Made by a program: the position numbers and the translations under genes
Assembly (NCBI GenBank): GCA_963774345.1
Contig: CAVZFB010000049.1
Location: 62,001 to 126,000, forward strand
Direction of reading: 5' to 3'
Length of the DNA: 64,000 nucleotides
Source of the DNA: AP-15 sp963774345
GTDB taxonomy: Bacteria > Pseudomonadota > Alphaproteobacteria > ATCC43930 > CGMCC-115725
The notes under the pieces: generated by a model
Told to the model about the DNA's origin: nothing
The model's database searches: none
The model's input: only the letters and a program-made list of their open reading frames with translations
Shown here: piece by piece, positions 1-7,881 of the stretch
Layout: every line of letters starts with the position of its first letter
Position numbering within the stretch: the first letter of the stretch is position 1

Positions 1-398
1 ACAGCGAGCTCGCCGGCAAAGGCGAGCAACGCCAGGGTCAGCGAGGTCAGCCCCAGCGACACGACGACGAGGATGAGCGACGTGCGCCGTTCGATCCGTT
101 CCGCCGCGGCGCCGATTACCGCGCCGAACAGCGCCATCGGCAGCATCCGCAGCATGGTCAGCGCGGCCACGATGAAGGGTGAGCCGGTGCGTTGGTACGC
201 GAACACCGCGACCGCCAGCATTTCGAGCCAGCGCACCGCAAAGACCACCAGGCCGACCAGCCACAGCCGCCAGAAATCGGGCTCGCCGATCAGCCAGGCG
301 CGGGGGGCTGGGCGCGCGATCGCCGAACTCGCCGCATACCCTCCCGCCGGGGCGCCGGAGAGAACCCGCCGCGCCCGAGGCCACCACACCGTACCCAT
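1..398 (-). CDS. MFS transporter, partial (3' end outside window)
   Basis: The minus strand reads open from an ATG at 398, preceded by GGAGGG, through to the window edge, so only the N-terminal ~132 residues are present. After a ~35-residue Ala/Pro-rich leader, hydrophobic segments typical of transmembrane helices follow: WRLWLVGLVVFAV, then FIVAALTMLRMLPMALFGAVIGAAAERIERR. The last part resembles the MFS loop motif between helices 2 and 3 (small residues followed by ER-ERR), and another helix (SLILVVVSLGLTSLTLALLAF) comes after it. This is the topology of major facilitator superfamily exporters of the EmrB/MdtG or enterobactin-exporter type. The substrate cannot be inferred. It diverges from the CYTH-CHAD gene. 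Confidence 0.7.
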   Translation of the reverse strand, partial: MGTVWWPRARRVLSGAPAGGYAASSAIARPAPRAWLIGEPDFWRLWLVGLVVFAVRWLEMLAVAVFAYQRTGSPFIVAALTMLRMLPMALFGAVIGAAAERIERRTSLILVVVSLGLTSLTLALLAFAGELA

Positions 399-605
399 CC
401 CGCCCTCCGACCCGTTTCCCACCCCTGGCCGCTTGCGAACGGCGAACGGCGCCGAGGCAAGCCGACTTCGGCCGGTTCGTTGCGCCGACAGTCGCTTTGC
501 GTCAGGCTTAGCAGAGAATCGACGGCTGGGCGATTTTTAGGCAATATTTCCTAACGCCGGCTTGCTCACGCTTGAGCCCGGCGAGCGATCGGCGCGGCCC
601 AACGT

Positions 606-2180
606 TTGCAGGCGGTGACGCGATTCGAGGCGGGGAGGCCGCTTATCTCGATCGAAATCGAATTAAAGCTCGCCGCCGCGGCCGCCGACCTGGCGGCGCT
701 GACTCGCGCGCTGGTGGCGATGGCGCCCGGTGCGGTAACGGCTCGGCGCACTCTCGTTGCTACCTATTTCGACACGCCCGACCTTGCCTTAAAGCAGGCG
801 GGATCGATCTTGCGCGTCCGTGATGAGGAAGATCGTTTTGTGCAGACCTTCAAGACGGGCGATTTCGACGGGGCGAATCTGCTGACCCGTGGCGAATGGC
901 AGGATACCATCGCCGAGAACCGGCCCGACCCGCACGCACCGCACAGCGGGTCGCTGCTGCCTGAAGGGGTAGCCGGCGATCTGCACCCCCTGTTCGTCAC
1001 CGAGGTGGTGCGCGAAACCGTCGTGATCGAGCCGTCCCCGGAAACACGGATCGAAGCGGCGATCGACACCGGCGAGATCCGCGCGATCGACAATGGCCGC
1101 AGCGAGCCGATCAGCGAGATCGAGCTCGAACTCGAATACGGCGACCCAAGCGCGCTATTCGATCTCGCTTTGAGACTGCTCGAAACGGCCCCGGTACGGA
1201 TCGAAGCCCGCAGCAAATCCGAGCGCGGATATCGGCTCGTCGCGGGAGACGAGGCGCCGCCGGCGGTGCACGCCGAGCCTCTTTCCCTCGATCCTCGCAT
1301 GGTTGTCGAGGAAGCTATGAGGCGCGTTGGCCGCTCGTGCCTCACCCACATGCTGCGCAACGAACCCGCCGCTCTTGCCGGTCAGCCTGAGGGTGTCCAT
1401 CAGATGCGGGTCGCCGGCCGGCGCCTGCGCTCGCTGCTCTCCGCGGTCAAAAACCTGCTTCCCGAGGACGCGCGCCGGGCGGTTGCCGACGAGCTGGCGG
1501 AGCTCGCTGCCCCACTCAGCTCGGCGCGCAACCTTGATGTGTTCGCCGCCGAACTGCTGTGCCCATTACGTGTTGAGCACGCCGCCGAGCCCGGCTGGGA
1601 TGCACTGGCGGCAACCGCCGAACGGGCGCGTGCGGAAGCCTATGTTCGGGTCGATAAAGAAATTCTGTCGCCGCGGCATACCCGCTCGGCGCTGCGCCTG
1701 CTGCGCTGGTTCGAGGGTCGCGGCTGGCGCTCGCCACAGGCGCCCGCCACACCGGTGCCGCTGGCTTCGCCGATCGGCGCGAGTGCGCCCGCGATTCTCG
1801 AACGGCGTCGGCACGCGGTGCGCAAGCGCGGCCGGGGGTTCGCGCGGCTGAACGCCAGCGAGCGGCACCGGCTGCGCATCGCCGTCAAGAAACTGCGCTA
1901 CACCGTCGAGTTACTGGGGAGCCTCTACGACCCGGACGACCTGCGGCGCTATACCAATCGGCTAAAGCGCGTACAGGAGGACCTCGGCCACGCCAATGAT
2001 TTGCGTGTCGCCTACGGCCTGGTCATCCAGCTGAGCCGCCAGGCCGAGCCTGCGGAACCCGTCGTCGACGCCGCGGCGCAGCTGCTGGCGTGGCACGAGC
2101 GCGCCCTCGCCCGAAGCGAGCGCAAATTGAGCCGCCGCCTGCGCCGGCTGAACCGGGCCGAGCCCTTCTGGCGGGAATGA
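606..2180 (+). CDS. CYTH-CHAD domain protein (inorganic triphosphatase-like)
   Basis: The ~524-residue protein has two domains. The N-terminal CYTH domain (about residues 15-215) starts with the diagnostic EIELK (ExExK) metal-binding motif and has the alternating charged strands of the triphosphate tunnel fold (RVRDEEDRFVQTFKT, EIELELEYG, EARSKSERGY). The C-terminal CHAD domain (about 230-520) is helical and rich in conserved His/Arg/Lys, for example VHQMRVAGRRLRSLL and RLRIAVKKLRYTVE. By family, CYTH cleaves inorganic triphosphate and CHAD binds polyphosphate, as in E. coli YgiF. The start is uncertain: TTG at 606 and GTG at 615 both lack a clear ribosome binding site, but either keeps the ExExK strand complete. 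Confidence 0.88.
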   Translation: MQAVTRFEAGRPLISIEIELKLAAAAADLAALTRALVAMAPGAVTARRTLVATYFDTPDLALKQAGSILRVRDEEDRFVQTFKTGDFDGANLLTRGEWQDTIAENRPDPHAPHSGSLLPEGVAGDLHPLFVTEVVRETVVIEPSPETRIEAAIDTGEIRAIDNGRSEPISEIELELEYGDPSALFDLALRLLETAPVRIEARSKSERGYRLVAGDEAPPAVHAEPLSLDPRMVVEEAMRRVGRSCLTHMLRNEPAALAGQPEGVHQMRVAGRRLRSLLSAVKNLLPEDARRAVADELAELAAPLSSARNLDVFAAELLCPLRVEHAAEPGWDALAATAERARAEAYVRVDKEILSPRHTRSALRLLRWFEGRGWRSPQAPATPVPLASPIGASAPAILERRRHAVRKRGRGFARLNASERHRLRIAVKKLRYTVELLGSLYDPDDLRRYTNRLKRVQEDLGHANDLRVAYGLVIQLSRQAEPAEPVVDAAAQLLAWHERALARSERKLSRRLRRLNRAEPFWRE

Positions 2181-2195
2181 AGGCCGCGATGTCGG

Positions 2196-2852
2196 CTAGG
2201 CCGCGGTCTTTGCCGGGATCGGGCAGGACACGCCGGTGCCGCCGAGCCCACAATATCCGTGCGGGTTTTTGGCGAGATATTGCTGGTGATAGTCCTCGGC
2301 GAAATAAAACGGCGGGGCGTCGGCAATCTCGGTCGAGATCGCGCCGTAGCGGGCGGTCTCGAGCGGCCCCTGATAGGCCTCGCGCGATGCCTCGGCGGCC
2401 CGGCGCTGCTCGGAGGAATAGGTGTAGATCGCCGAGCGGTACTGGGTCCCGACATCGTTTCCCTGGCGCATGCCCTGGGTCGGGTCGTGGCTCTCCCAAA
2501 ACAGCTTCAACAGCGCCTCGTAGCTGATGGCCTTCGGGTCGTAGACGACGAGCACCGCTTCGGTATGGCCGGTACGGCCGCTGCACACCTCCTCATAGGT
2601 CGGGTTCGGGGTCGAGCCGCCGGCATAGCCGACCGCGGTGACCCATACTCCGGGGGCCTGCCAGAACACCCGTTCGGCGCCCCAGAAGCAGCCGAGCCCG
2701 AACACCGCCTTCTCAAAGCCCGCGGGATAAGGACCGACCAGCGAATGGCCGTTGACGAAATGCCGCTCGGGGATCTTGACCGGCTCGGCACGGCCCGGCA
2801 GGCAATCTTCGGGCTGCGGAACGACAAGCTTGTCACGCATGAACCGCCACAT
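2196..2852 (-). CDS. msrA: Peptide-methionine (S)-S-oxide reductase MsrA
   Basis: The 218-residue protein repairs methionine-S-sulfoxide in proteins using thioredoxin as reductant. The catalytic motif GCFWG is in FGLGCFWGAERVFW, followed by the family blocks VGYAGG, NPTYEEVCSGRTGHTEAV and FWESHDPTQGMRQGNDVGTQYRS. A C-terminal YCGLGGTGVSCP segment supplies candidate recycling cysteines. The ATG at 2852 is chosen because GAAGGGGG lies just upstream and the length matches E. coli MsrA (~212). The frame stays open further upstream, but that extension is Arg-rich and unlike the family. It is convergent with the CYTH-CHAD gene, and no msrB is seen nearby. Confidence 0.95.
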   Translation of the reverse strand: MWRFMRDKLVVPQPEDCLPGRAEPVKIPERHFVNGHSLVGPYPAGFEKAVFGLGCFWGAERVFWQAPGVWVTAVGYAGGSTPNPTYEEVCSGRTGHTEAVLVVYDPKAISYEALLKLFWESHDPTQGMRQGNDVGTQYRSAIYTYSSEQRRAAEASREAYQGPLETARYGAISTEIADAPPFYFAEDYHQQYLAKNPHGYCGLGGTGVSCPIPAKTAA

Positions 2853-3092
2853 TTGGCACCCCCTTCTCTTTTGGATTCGCCGCCCTCGGCCACCGCTTCG
2901 ATGTAGGCAGGCGGCCAGCCCTCGCCAAGTCTCGGCGCGCGAACCGACAAAAAACGCCGGTCTTCCCTGGGGTGGTCGCCGGCCGCATCGAATACGCTGC
3001 GTCAACATCTCGTCCTATGCGAGGATGTTGTCAGGCGGATGCTGCCGCGGTATTAGAGCGTCGTGAGCCAAGGCCAAAAGGGGATGGTGACC

Positions 3093-3770
3093 ATGGCTTT
3101 ATCCAGTTGGCAGAGACCTGTCGCGCAACGGGATCGGCGGGGCGTCGGCCTATTACTGGGGCGCCGCCTGATGGTGTTCTTGTTGCCGTTGGCGCTTGCG
3201 GCGAGCCCGGCGATGGCGGCGGCGCCGCTTAGTGATTCCGGGGCTCAGGCAACCGCCTTCATGAATGAACTGTGGAACCACGCCAGCGAGCTTTTGAACA
3301 ACAAAAGCCCGGTTGCCCAAAGGCAAGCCCAGTTTCGCGCATTGTTCCATAACGATTTTGACAGCCCCGGCATCGCGCGATTTGTTCTTGGGCGCTATTG
3401 GCGCACTGCCAGTCTGGAGGAGCAGAAAGAGTTCCTCAAGCTGTTCGAGGACTATGTCGTCTTTGTCTATACCGCACGGCTGTCCGATTTCGGCGGGGAG
3501 CAGTTCAAGATCAGCGGCAGCCGGCCGGATGCGGATGCGGTGATCGTCTCGACCGACGTGATCACGCCCGGGGCGCCGCAACCGCTCAAGATCGACTGGC
3601 GGCTGGTCAACGACGCGGGCGCCTACAAGATCAGCGACGTCATCGTCGAAGGGGTCAGCATGGCGGTGACCCAGCGCTCCGAATTCGCCTCGGTCATCCA
3701 GCGCCATGGCGGCCAGATCCAAGGACTGATCGACCTGATGCGGCAAAAGACCGCGAGCGCCGCGCAATAG
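3093..3770 (+). CDS. MlaC/Ttg2D-family periplasmic phospholipid-binding protein
   Basis: The ~225-residue protein has an N-terminal signal sequence (RRLMVFLLPLALAASPAMA) and a mature part with the tandem helices and NTF2-like core of the MlaC family (PF05494). Visible family features are ALFHNDFDSPGIARFVLGRYWRTASLEEQKEFLKLFEDYVV and the later KIDWRLV...YKISDVIVEGVSM block. MlaC shuttles phospholipid between the outer-membrane MlaA complex and the inner-membrane MlaFEDB transporter. No other mla genes are adjacent; proteins of this kind are also common beside hopanoid-synthesis (hpn) genes, which are absent here too. The ATG at 3093 follows AAGGGG at good spacing; an upstream GTG at 3063 has no ribosome binding site. 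Confidence 0.85.
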   Translation: MALSSWQRPVAQRDRRGVGLLLGRRLMVFLLPLALAASPAMAAAPLSDSGAQATAFMNELWNHASELLNNKSPVAQRQAQFRALFHNDFDSPGIARFVLGRYWRTASLEEQKEFLKLFEDYVVFVYTARLSDFGGEQFKISGSRPDADAVIVSTDVITPGAPQPLKIDWRLVNDAGAYKISDVIVEGVSMAVTQRSEFASVIQRHGGQIQGLIDLMRQKTASAAQ

Positions 3771-4054
3771 CCGGCGGCACAGATCCTCCGCAACTCGTCA
3801 TTGGCCAGGCGGGCGAGCGCCGGCGAGTCGCCGGGGCCGGCGATCGTCTCGAGCGGCGGGTTCGACAGGGTCAGCACCTGCTGATAGCCCGGCCATTCTT
3901 CCATCATCCGGATGCGGGCCTCGATGTCGTGGAGCATCGGTATGCTGGTCACCCGCTTGACCATGTCGCCCTTGCCGGGCGCCAATTCGCGCATATGGTC
4001 GGCGACGGTGCGCGGCATGACGTGATTGTAAATGTCGATCTTGCGTCCGCCCAT
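3771..4054 (-). pseudogene. 5' fragment of an amidohydrolase (ACMSD-like metal-dependent hydrolase)
   Basis: From the ATG at 4054, with GGAG upstream, the frame encodes about 93 residues that look like the start of an aminocarboxymuconate-semialdehyde decarboxylase-type amidohydrolase: IDIYNHVMP at the first metal-binding strand, then VTSIPMLHDIEARIRMMEEWPGYQQVLTLSNPPLE and SPALARLANDELRRIC. The frame stays open but after LRRIC it runs antisense into the end of the mlaC-like gene and loses all similarity. A full enzyme would be about 300-350 residues, so roughly the last two thirds are gone. I read it as a gene truncated by deletion or rearrangement. The boundary near 3771 is approximate. Confidence 0.6.
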
Positions 4055-4266
4055 GCGAATCTCCGGGAAAGCAGCGTTCGTCACGCCGTGTTTGTTCCGT
4101 GCTGTTACCCAATCGCACATGGCTTTCATGTCGAGCCGGCCACCCGCCGGTTCGGGGAAATAGCGGCCGTCTGCTCCTGAGGCGGATCCCGCGTACCGAC
4201 CCTCCTTGCACCCGCATTCAAGGATTTTCAATCGGATCAGGCCAAGGATGCGCTCCGAGGCAGGGC

Positions 4267-5124
4267 ATGCGGCGACAGGTTTTGGTTATATGGACGGCAG
4301 TGACCTTGTTATCGGTCATCGATCTGCTGCTGTGCCATCGCCTCGGATTGCGGTTCCACGATTGGTCGCGGCTCGCGCTGGCCGGTGGGGTCACCGCGGG
4401 AATTGCGCTGTTCTACCAGATCTCCGGGCGAAGCACGCGCCTGGCGCAGGCGGCCCATTGGACCTTGCTATGGCTGATCTTTGTCAACGCCGGCACGGTG
4501 ATGATCTACACTGCCGCAGCCTGCGGCGGGCGCACCCACGACGCCACCTTGGCCGCGATCGACGCCGCCCTCGGCTTCGACTGGACCGCCTGGTACAATT
4601 TTCTCGCGCCGCACCACAACCTGCGCTTCGTCCTCTGGCTTGCCTATCTGAGCCTGTTCCCACAGATCCTGATCTCGATATTCTGGTTCTCTTGGCGTGA
4701 CCTCGATTATTGCAATTACGAGCTATTGCTCAACAATATCGTCAGCTTGTTGATCACGACGGCGATATTCTTGCTGTTCCCGGCGATAGGACATAGGGAG
4801 CCAGGCCGCGAGCTCGAAATCCAGGTTCTGCTCGAGTTGCGCGGAGGGGGGCCTTTGTCGTTCGACCTGTCGCAACTACAAGGGCTGATCTCCTTCCCGT
4901 CGTACCACACCGTGCTCGCCGTGTTGCAGACCTACGCCCATCGCCGGTCCCGGCTCCTAGTTCCGATTGCGCTCGTCAACGGTATCATGCTGTTCTCGAT
5001 CCCGAGCTACGGCGGGCATTATCTGATCGATATCATCGTCGGCGCCGCCGTGGCACTGCTGGCGATCTCGGCGACCGCGGCAGCGCATCGTCCGCATGCA
5101 ATCGCGCGCGCAAGAACGGCCTGA
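4267..5124 (+). CDS. PAP2-superfamily membrane phosphatase/phosphotransferase
   Basis: The 285-residue polytopic membrane protein has six or more hydrophobic helices. Two PAP2 signature motifs are visible near the C-terminus: SFPSYHT (phosphatase motif 2) and GGHYLIDIIVGA (motif 3, with the nucleophilic His and Asp). The large N-terminal portion and the spacing resemble the Aur1/inositol-phosphotransferase branch rather than short soluble-loop PAP2 enzymes. The expected activity is transfer or hydrolysis of a lipid-linked phosphate at the membrane; the substrate is unknown. The start is the ATG of MRRQVLVIW at 4267; the longer open frame upstream overlaps the truncated amidohydrolase region and does not look like protein. 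Confidence 0.8.
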   Translation: MRRQVLVIWTAVTLLSVIDLLLCHRLGLRFHDWSRLALAGGVTAGIALFYQISGRSTRLAQAAHWTLLWLIFVNAGTVMIYTAAACGGRTHDATLAAIDAALGFDWTAWYNFLAPHHNLRFVLWLAYLSLFPQILISIFWFSWRDLDYCNYELLLNNIVSLLITTAIFLLFPAIGHREPGRELEIQVLLELRGGGPLSFDLSQLQGLISFPSYHTVLAVLQTYAHRRSRLLVPIALVNGIMLFSIPSYGGHYLIDIIVGAAVALLAISATAAAHRPHAIARARTA

Positions 5125-5202
5125 GCATTTCGCGGCTTGGAGCAATGCTGTTGGCCACAAACTTCGGTCGTATGCCATGCGACAATCCCTTAGATTGCGT
5201 TG

Positions 5203-6972
5203 ATGACGATCCGCCTGCTGCCCCCGGTCCTGGTTAATCGCATCGCCGCCGGCGAGGTCGTCGAACGTCCGGCGGCGGCGGTCAAGGAGCTGGTCGAGAA
5301 TGCGATCGACGCCGCCGCGCGTCAGATCACGGTGACGCTCCACGAGGGCGGGCAGGGCTTGATCGCGGTCGCCGATGACGGCGCCGGCATGACCGCCGAT
5401 GAACTGGGCTTGGCGGTCGAGCGACATTGCACCTCGAAATTGCCGGACGATGATCTCCTCCATATCTCGGCCTTGGGCTTTCGCGGCGAAGCCTTGCCGT
5501 CGATCGGTGCGGTCAGCCGCATGCGCATCGTGTCGCGCACCGCGGAGGCCGCAAACGCCTGGGCGATCACCGTCGAGGCCGGCCTGAAGACCGCGCCTGC
5601 GCCGGCGGCAGCGGCGCCGGGAACCCGGGTCGAGGTCCGCGATCTGTTTTTTGCGACGCCGGCACGGCTCAAATTCCTGAAGACGCCGCGCACCGAGCGC
5701 GAGCTCGCGGTCGACATGGTACGCCGGCTGGCCATGGCCTATCCGCAAATCGCTTTCTTGGTTACCGCCGAGGATCAGCGCGTTCTGCTGCGGCTTCCCG
5801 CAACCGCCGACCGGCGGAGCCGGCTGGCGGCATTGCTCGGCCGTGACTTTGCCGAGAATTCGTTGGCGATCGAGGCCGAGCGCGGCGGCTTTCGCCTTTC
5901 TGGGCTGGCCGGCCTGCCGACTTTGAACCGGGCATTGCCGCGCGACCAGTACCTGACGGTCAACGGCCGGCCGGTGCGCGACAAATTACTGGTCGGCGCG
6001 GTGCGCGGCGCCTATCAGGACGTGTTGGCGCGCGATCGCCACCCGATCGTGGCGTTGTTTCTCGACGGGCCGGACGACGAGATCGACGTCAACGTCCATC
6101 CGGCCAAGGCCGAGGTGCGGTTTCGCGATGCCGCCCTCGTGCGTGGATTGATCGTCGGCGCGCTCAGACACGCGCTCGCCGATGGCGGGCACCGCGCCTC
6201 GACGACGGTCGCCGCGACCGCACTCGGCGCCTTTCGCCCGGCGGGCACATATCCGGCCGGCGGCGCGCCGGCGAGCCCGCCGCGTTTCGCGTTTCCGCCA
6301 ACCCCACCCACCCTTGCGCTTGCCGAGAGCGCCAATGCTTTTCTCGCGTCCGATGCGGCGGCGGAGGCGCCGATGCCCGGTCCCGGTCGGGAGGCGCCCC
6401 TCGGCGCGGCGCGGGCGCAATTGCACGGCACCTACATCCTCGCCGAGACCGCAACCGGGATCGTGCTGGTCGACCAGCACGCCGCGCATGAACGCCTCGT
6501 CCACGAGCGCATCAAGGCAGATCTCGCCCGCCACGGGGTGGCGCGCCAGACCTTGCTGTTGCCCGAGATCGTCGAACTCGATGAAGGGGTCTCCGCACGA
6601 CTCGCGGCACGGGCCCCGGAACTCGCCGAATTCGGTCTGGTGATCGAAGCGTTCGGGCCGGGTGCGGTTGTCGTGCGCGAGGTCCCGGCCTTGTTGCCCG
6701 GTCTCGATGTCGCCGGCCTGGTGCGCGATCTTGCCGACGAACTCGCCGAATGGGGCGACGCGCTGTCCTTGAAGGAGCGGGTCGAGGCCGTCTGCGGCAC
6801 TTTGGCCTGTCATACCAGCGTGCGCGCCGGGCGCCATTTGTCGCCGGCGGAGATGGATGCGCTGTTGCGCCAGATGGAGGTGACGCCGAACAGCGGCCAG
6901 TGCAATCACGGCCGCCCGACCTATGTCGCCCTCGACCTCGCCGATATCGAACGCCTGTTCGGCCGCCGTTAG
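5203..6972 (+). CDS. mutL: DNA mismatch repair protein MutL
   Basis: The 589-residue protein has the GHKL ATPase N-terminus: NRIAAGEVVERPAAAVKELVENAIDA, DDGAGM, the TSKL block and GFRGEALPSIGAV. A transducer domain follows (YLTVNGRPVRDK, NVHPAKAEVRF). After a Pro/Ala-rich linker (about residues 330-400) comes the C-terminal dimerisation domain, which carries DQHAAHERLVHER, matching the DQHA(X)2E(X)4E metal-binding motif of MutL proteins with intrinsic nicking endonuclease activity. The end has the CNHGRP zinc-site motif. This fits an organism without MutH-directed repair. The ATG at 5203 gives the canonical N-terminus. The gene stands alone. Confidence 0.97.
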   Translation: MTIRLLPPVLVNRIAAGEVVERPAAAVKELVENAIDAAARQITVTLHEGGQGLIAVADDGAGMTADELGLAVERHCTSKLPDDDLLHISALGFRGEALPSIGAVSRMRIVSRTAEAANAWAITVEAGLKTAPAPAAAAPGTRVEVRDLFFATPARLKFLKTPRTERELAVDMVRRLAMAYPQIAFLVTAEDQRVLLRLPATADRRSRLAALLGRDFAENSLAIEAERGGFRLSGLAGLPTLNRALPRDQYLTVNGRPVRDKLLVGAVRGAYQDVLARDRHPIVALFLDGPDDEIDVNVHPAKAEVRFRDAALVRGLIVGALRHALADGGHRASTTVAATALGAFRPAGTYPAGGAPASPPRFAFPPTPPTLALAESANAFLASDAAAEAPMPGPGREAPLGAARAQLHGTYILAETATGIVLVDQHAAHERLVHERIKADLARHGVARQTLLLPEIVELDEGVSARLAARAPELAEFGLVIEAFGPGAVVVREVPALLPGLDVAGLVRDLADELAEWGDALSLKERVEAVCGTLACHTSVRAGRHLSPAEMDALLRQMEVTPNSGQCNHGRPTYVALDLADIERLFGRR

Positions 6973-7082
6973 TACTCAGTTCGACACGGGAATCCCCTTG
7001 CCTTTGCGCGCTGTGCGGCCAAGTAGGCACGGCTTGATCTGACGCATTTGCCCAAATTCTGGCACGACCTGTGATCGCTTAG

Positions 7083-7111
7083 CAGGCGATAACAGGACCA
7101 GTCGCCTGTTA
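7083..7111. promoter_or_regulatory. Overlapping inverted repeats upstream of the sigma-54 promoter (possible activator/operator site)
   Basis: Two interleaved inverted repeats occupy this stretch: TAACAGG (7090-7096) with CCTGTTA (7105-7111), and CAGGCGA (7083-7089) with TCGCCTG (7102-7108). The centre lies about 80 bp before the transcription start predicted from the sigma-54 promoter at 7154, a usual place for enhancer-binding proteins. The repeats do not match the NtrC consensus, so the identity of any bound regulator is unknown. Confidence 0.35.
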
Positions 7112-7153
7112 AAGCGGAGGCGCCCGTTCTCGCGCCACCTCAGGATTTCTGTC

Positions 7154-7169
7154 TGGCACATGCCTTGCA
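7154..7169 (+). promoter_or_regulatory. Sigma-54 (RpoN) promoter
   Basis: TGGCACATGCCTTGCA matches the sigma-54 consensus TGGCACR-N4-TTGCW at every defined position, with GG (7155-7156) and GC (7167-7168) exactly 10 bp apart. The predicted transcript start near 7180 leaves a short leader that contains GGGAGGG before the ATG at 7197. Sigma-54 control suits a nitrogen-scavenging operon and implies an NtrC-type activator, which is not encoded nearby. Confidence 0.85.
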
Positions 7170-7196
7170 CCATCGATACCGGGAGGGTGCGCAATC

Positions 7197-7871
7197 ATGG
7201 CGATCATCGAGGCAGAGCCTTACCACTTCGATCTCGATCCGGCGCGGGCCGGCCTGGTGATTATCGACATGCAGCGAGACTTCCTCGAGCCGGGCGGCTT
7301 TGGCTCCGTGCTTGGCAACGATGTTTCATTGCTACGCCAGGCCATCGCACCAACCCGCCGCCTCTTGCAGGCCGCGCGCGCCGCCGGATTGACGGTGATC
7401 CACACCCGCGAAGGTCATCGTCCCGACCTTGCCGACCTGCCACCCGCCAAGAAGGCGCGCGGCCGGCTGGCGGCTGGCATCGGTGACCCGGGGCCGATGG
7501 GCCGCATTCTAGTGCGCGGCGAGCCCGGGCACGACATCATCCCCGAACTCTACCCGCTGGCGGGCGAACCCGTCGTGGACAAGCCGGGAAAGGGCGCCTT
7601 TCACGCCACCGACCTCGACGCAATGCTGAAAAACCGCGGCATCAGCCAGCTGATCGTCTGCGGGGTCACTACCGAGGTCTGCGTCAACACTACCGTGCGC
7701 GAGGCTAACGATCGCGGTTACGAATGCGTGGTCGTCGAAGATTGTGTCGGCTCGTACTTCCCGGAGTTTCAGGAAATGGGACTGCGCATGATCAAGGCCC
7801 AAGGCGGCATCTTCGGCTGGGTCGCGTCATCCGAGGCGGTCATTGCCGCACTCCCCGCCTCCGGCGCTTGA
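7197..7871 (+). CDS. Isochorismatase-fold cysteine amidohydrolase (candidate triuret/biuret-type hydrolase)
   Basis: The 224-residue protein has the isochorismatase-like catalytic triad: Asp in LVIIDMQRDF, Lys in DKPGKGAFHATDL, and nucleophilic Cys in GVTTEVCVNTTVREANDRGY. It is clearly paralogous to the BiuH-like protein at 12058-12741, sharing the TREGHRPDLADLP, GIGDPGP and RILVRGEPG blocks. Paired paralogs of this kind are known for biuret hydrolase (BiuH) and triuret hydrolase (TrtA), so a related ureido or biuret-like substrate is a reasonable inference, but the substrate is not proven. It is the first gene after the sigma-54 promoter and is followed after 10 bp by a permease, evidently in the same transcript. 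Confidence 0.8.
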   Translation: MAIIEAEPYHFDLDPARAGLVIIDMQRDFLEPGGFGSVLGNDVSLLRQAIAPTRRLLQAARAAGLTVIHTREGHRPDLADLPPAKKARGRLAAGIGDPGPMGRILVRGEPGHDIIPELYPLAGEPVVDKPGKGAFHATDLDAMLKNRGISQLIVCGVTTEVCVNTTVREANDRGYECVVVEDCVGSYFPEFQEMGLRMIKAQGGIFGWVASSEAVIAALPASGA

Positions 7872-7881
7872 GGAGGAGGCG

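Noticed and set aside
7057..7072. Second TGGCACG upstream of the amidohydrolase that looked like another sigma-54 promoter
   Set aside because: The -12 element would have to be TTGC but reads GTGAT, so the essential GC is missing.
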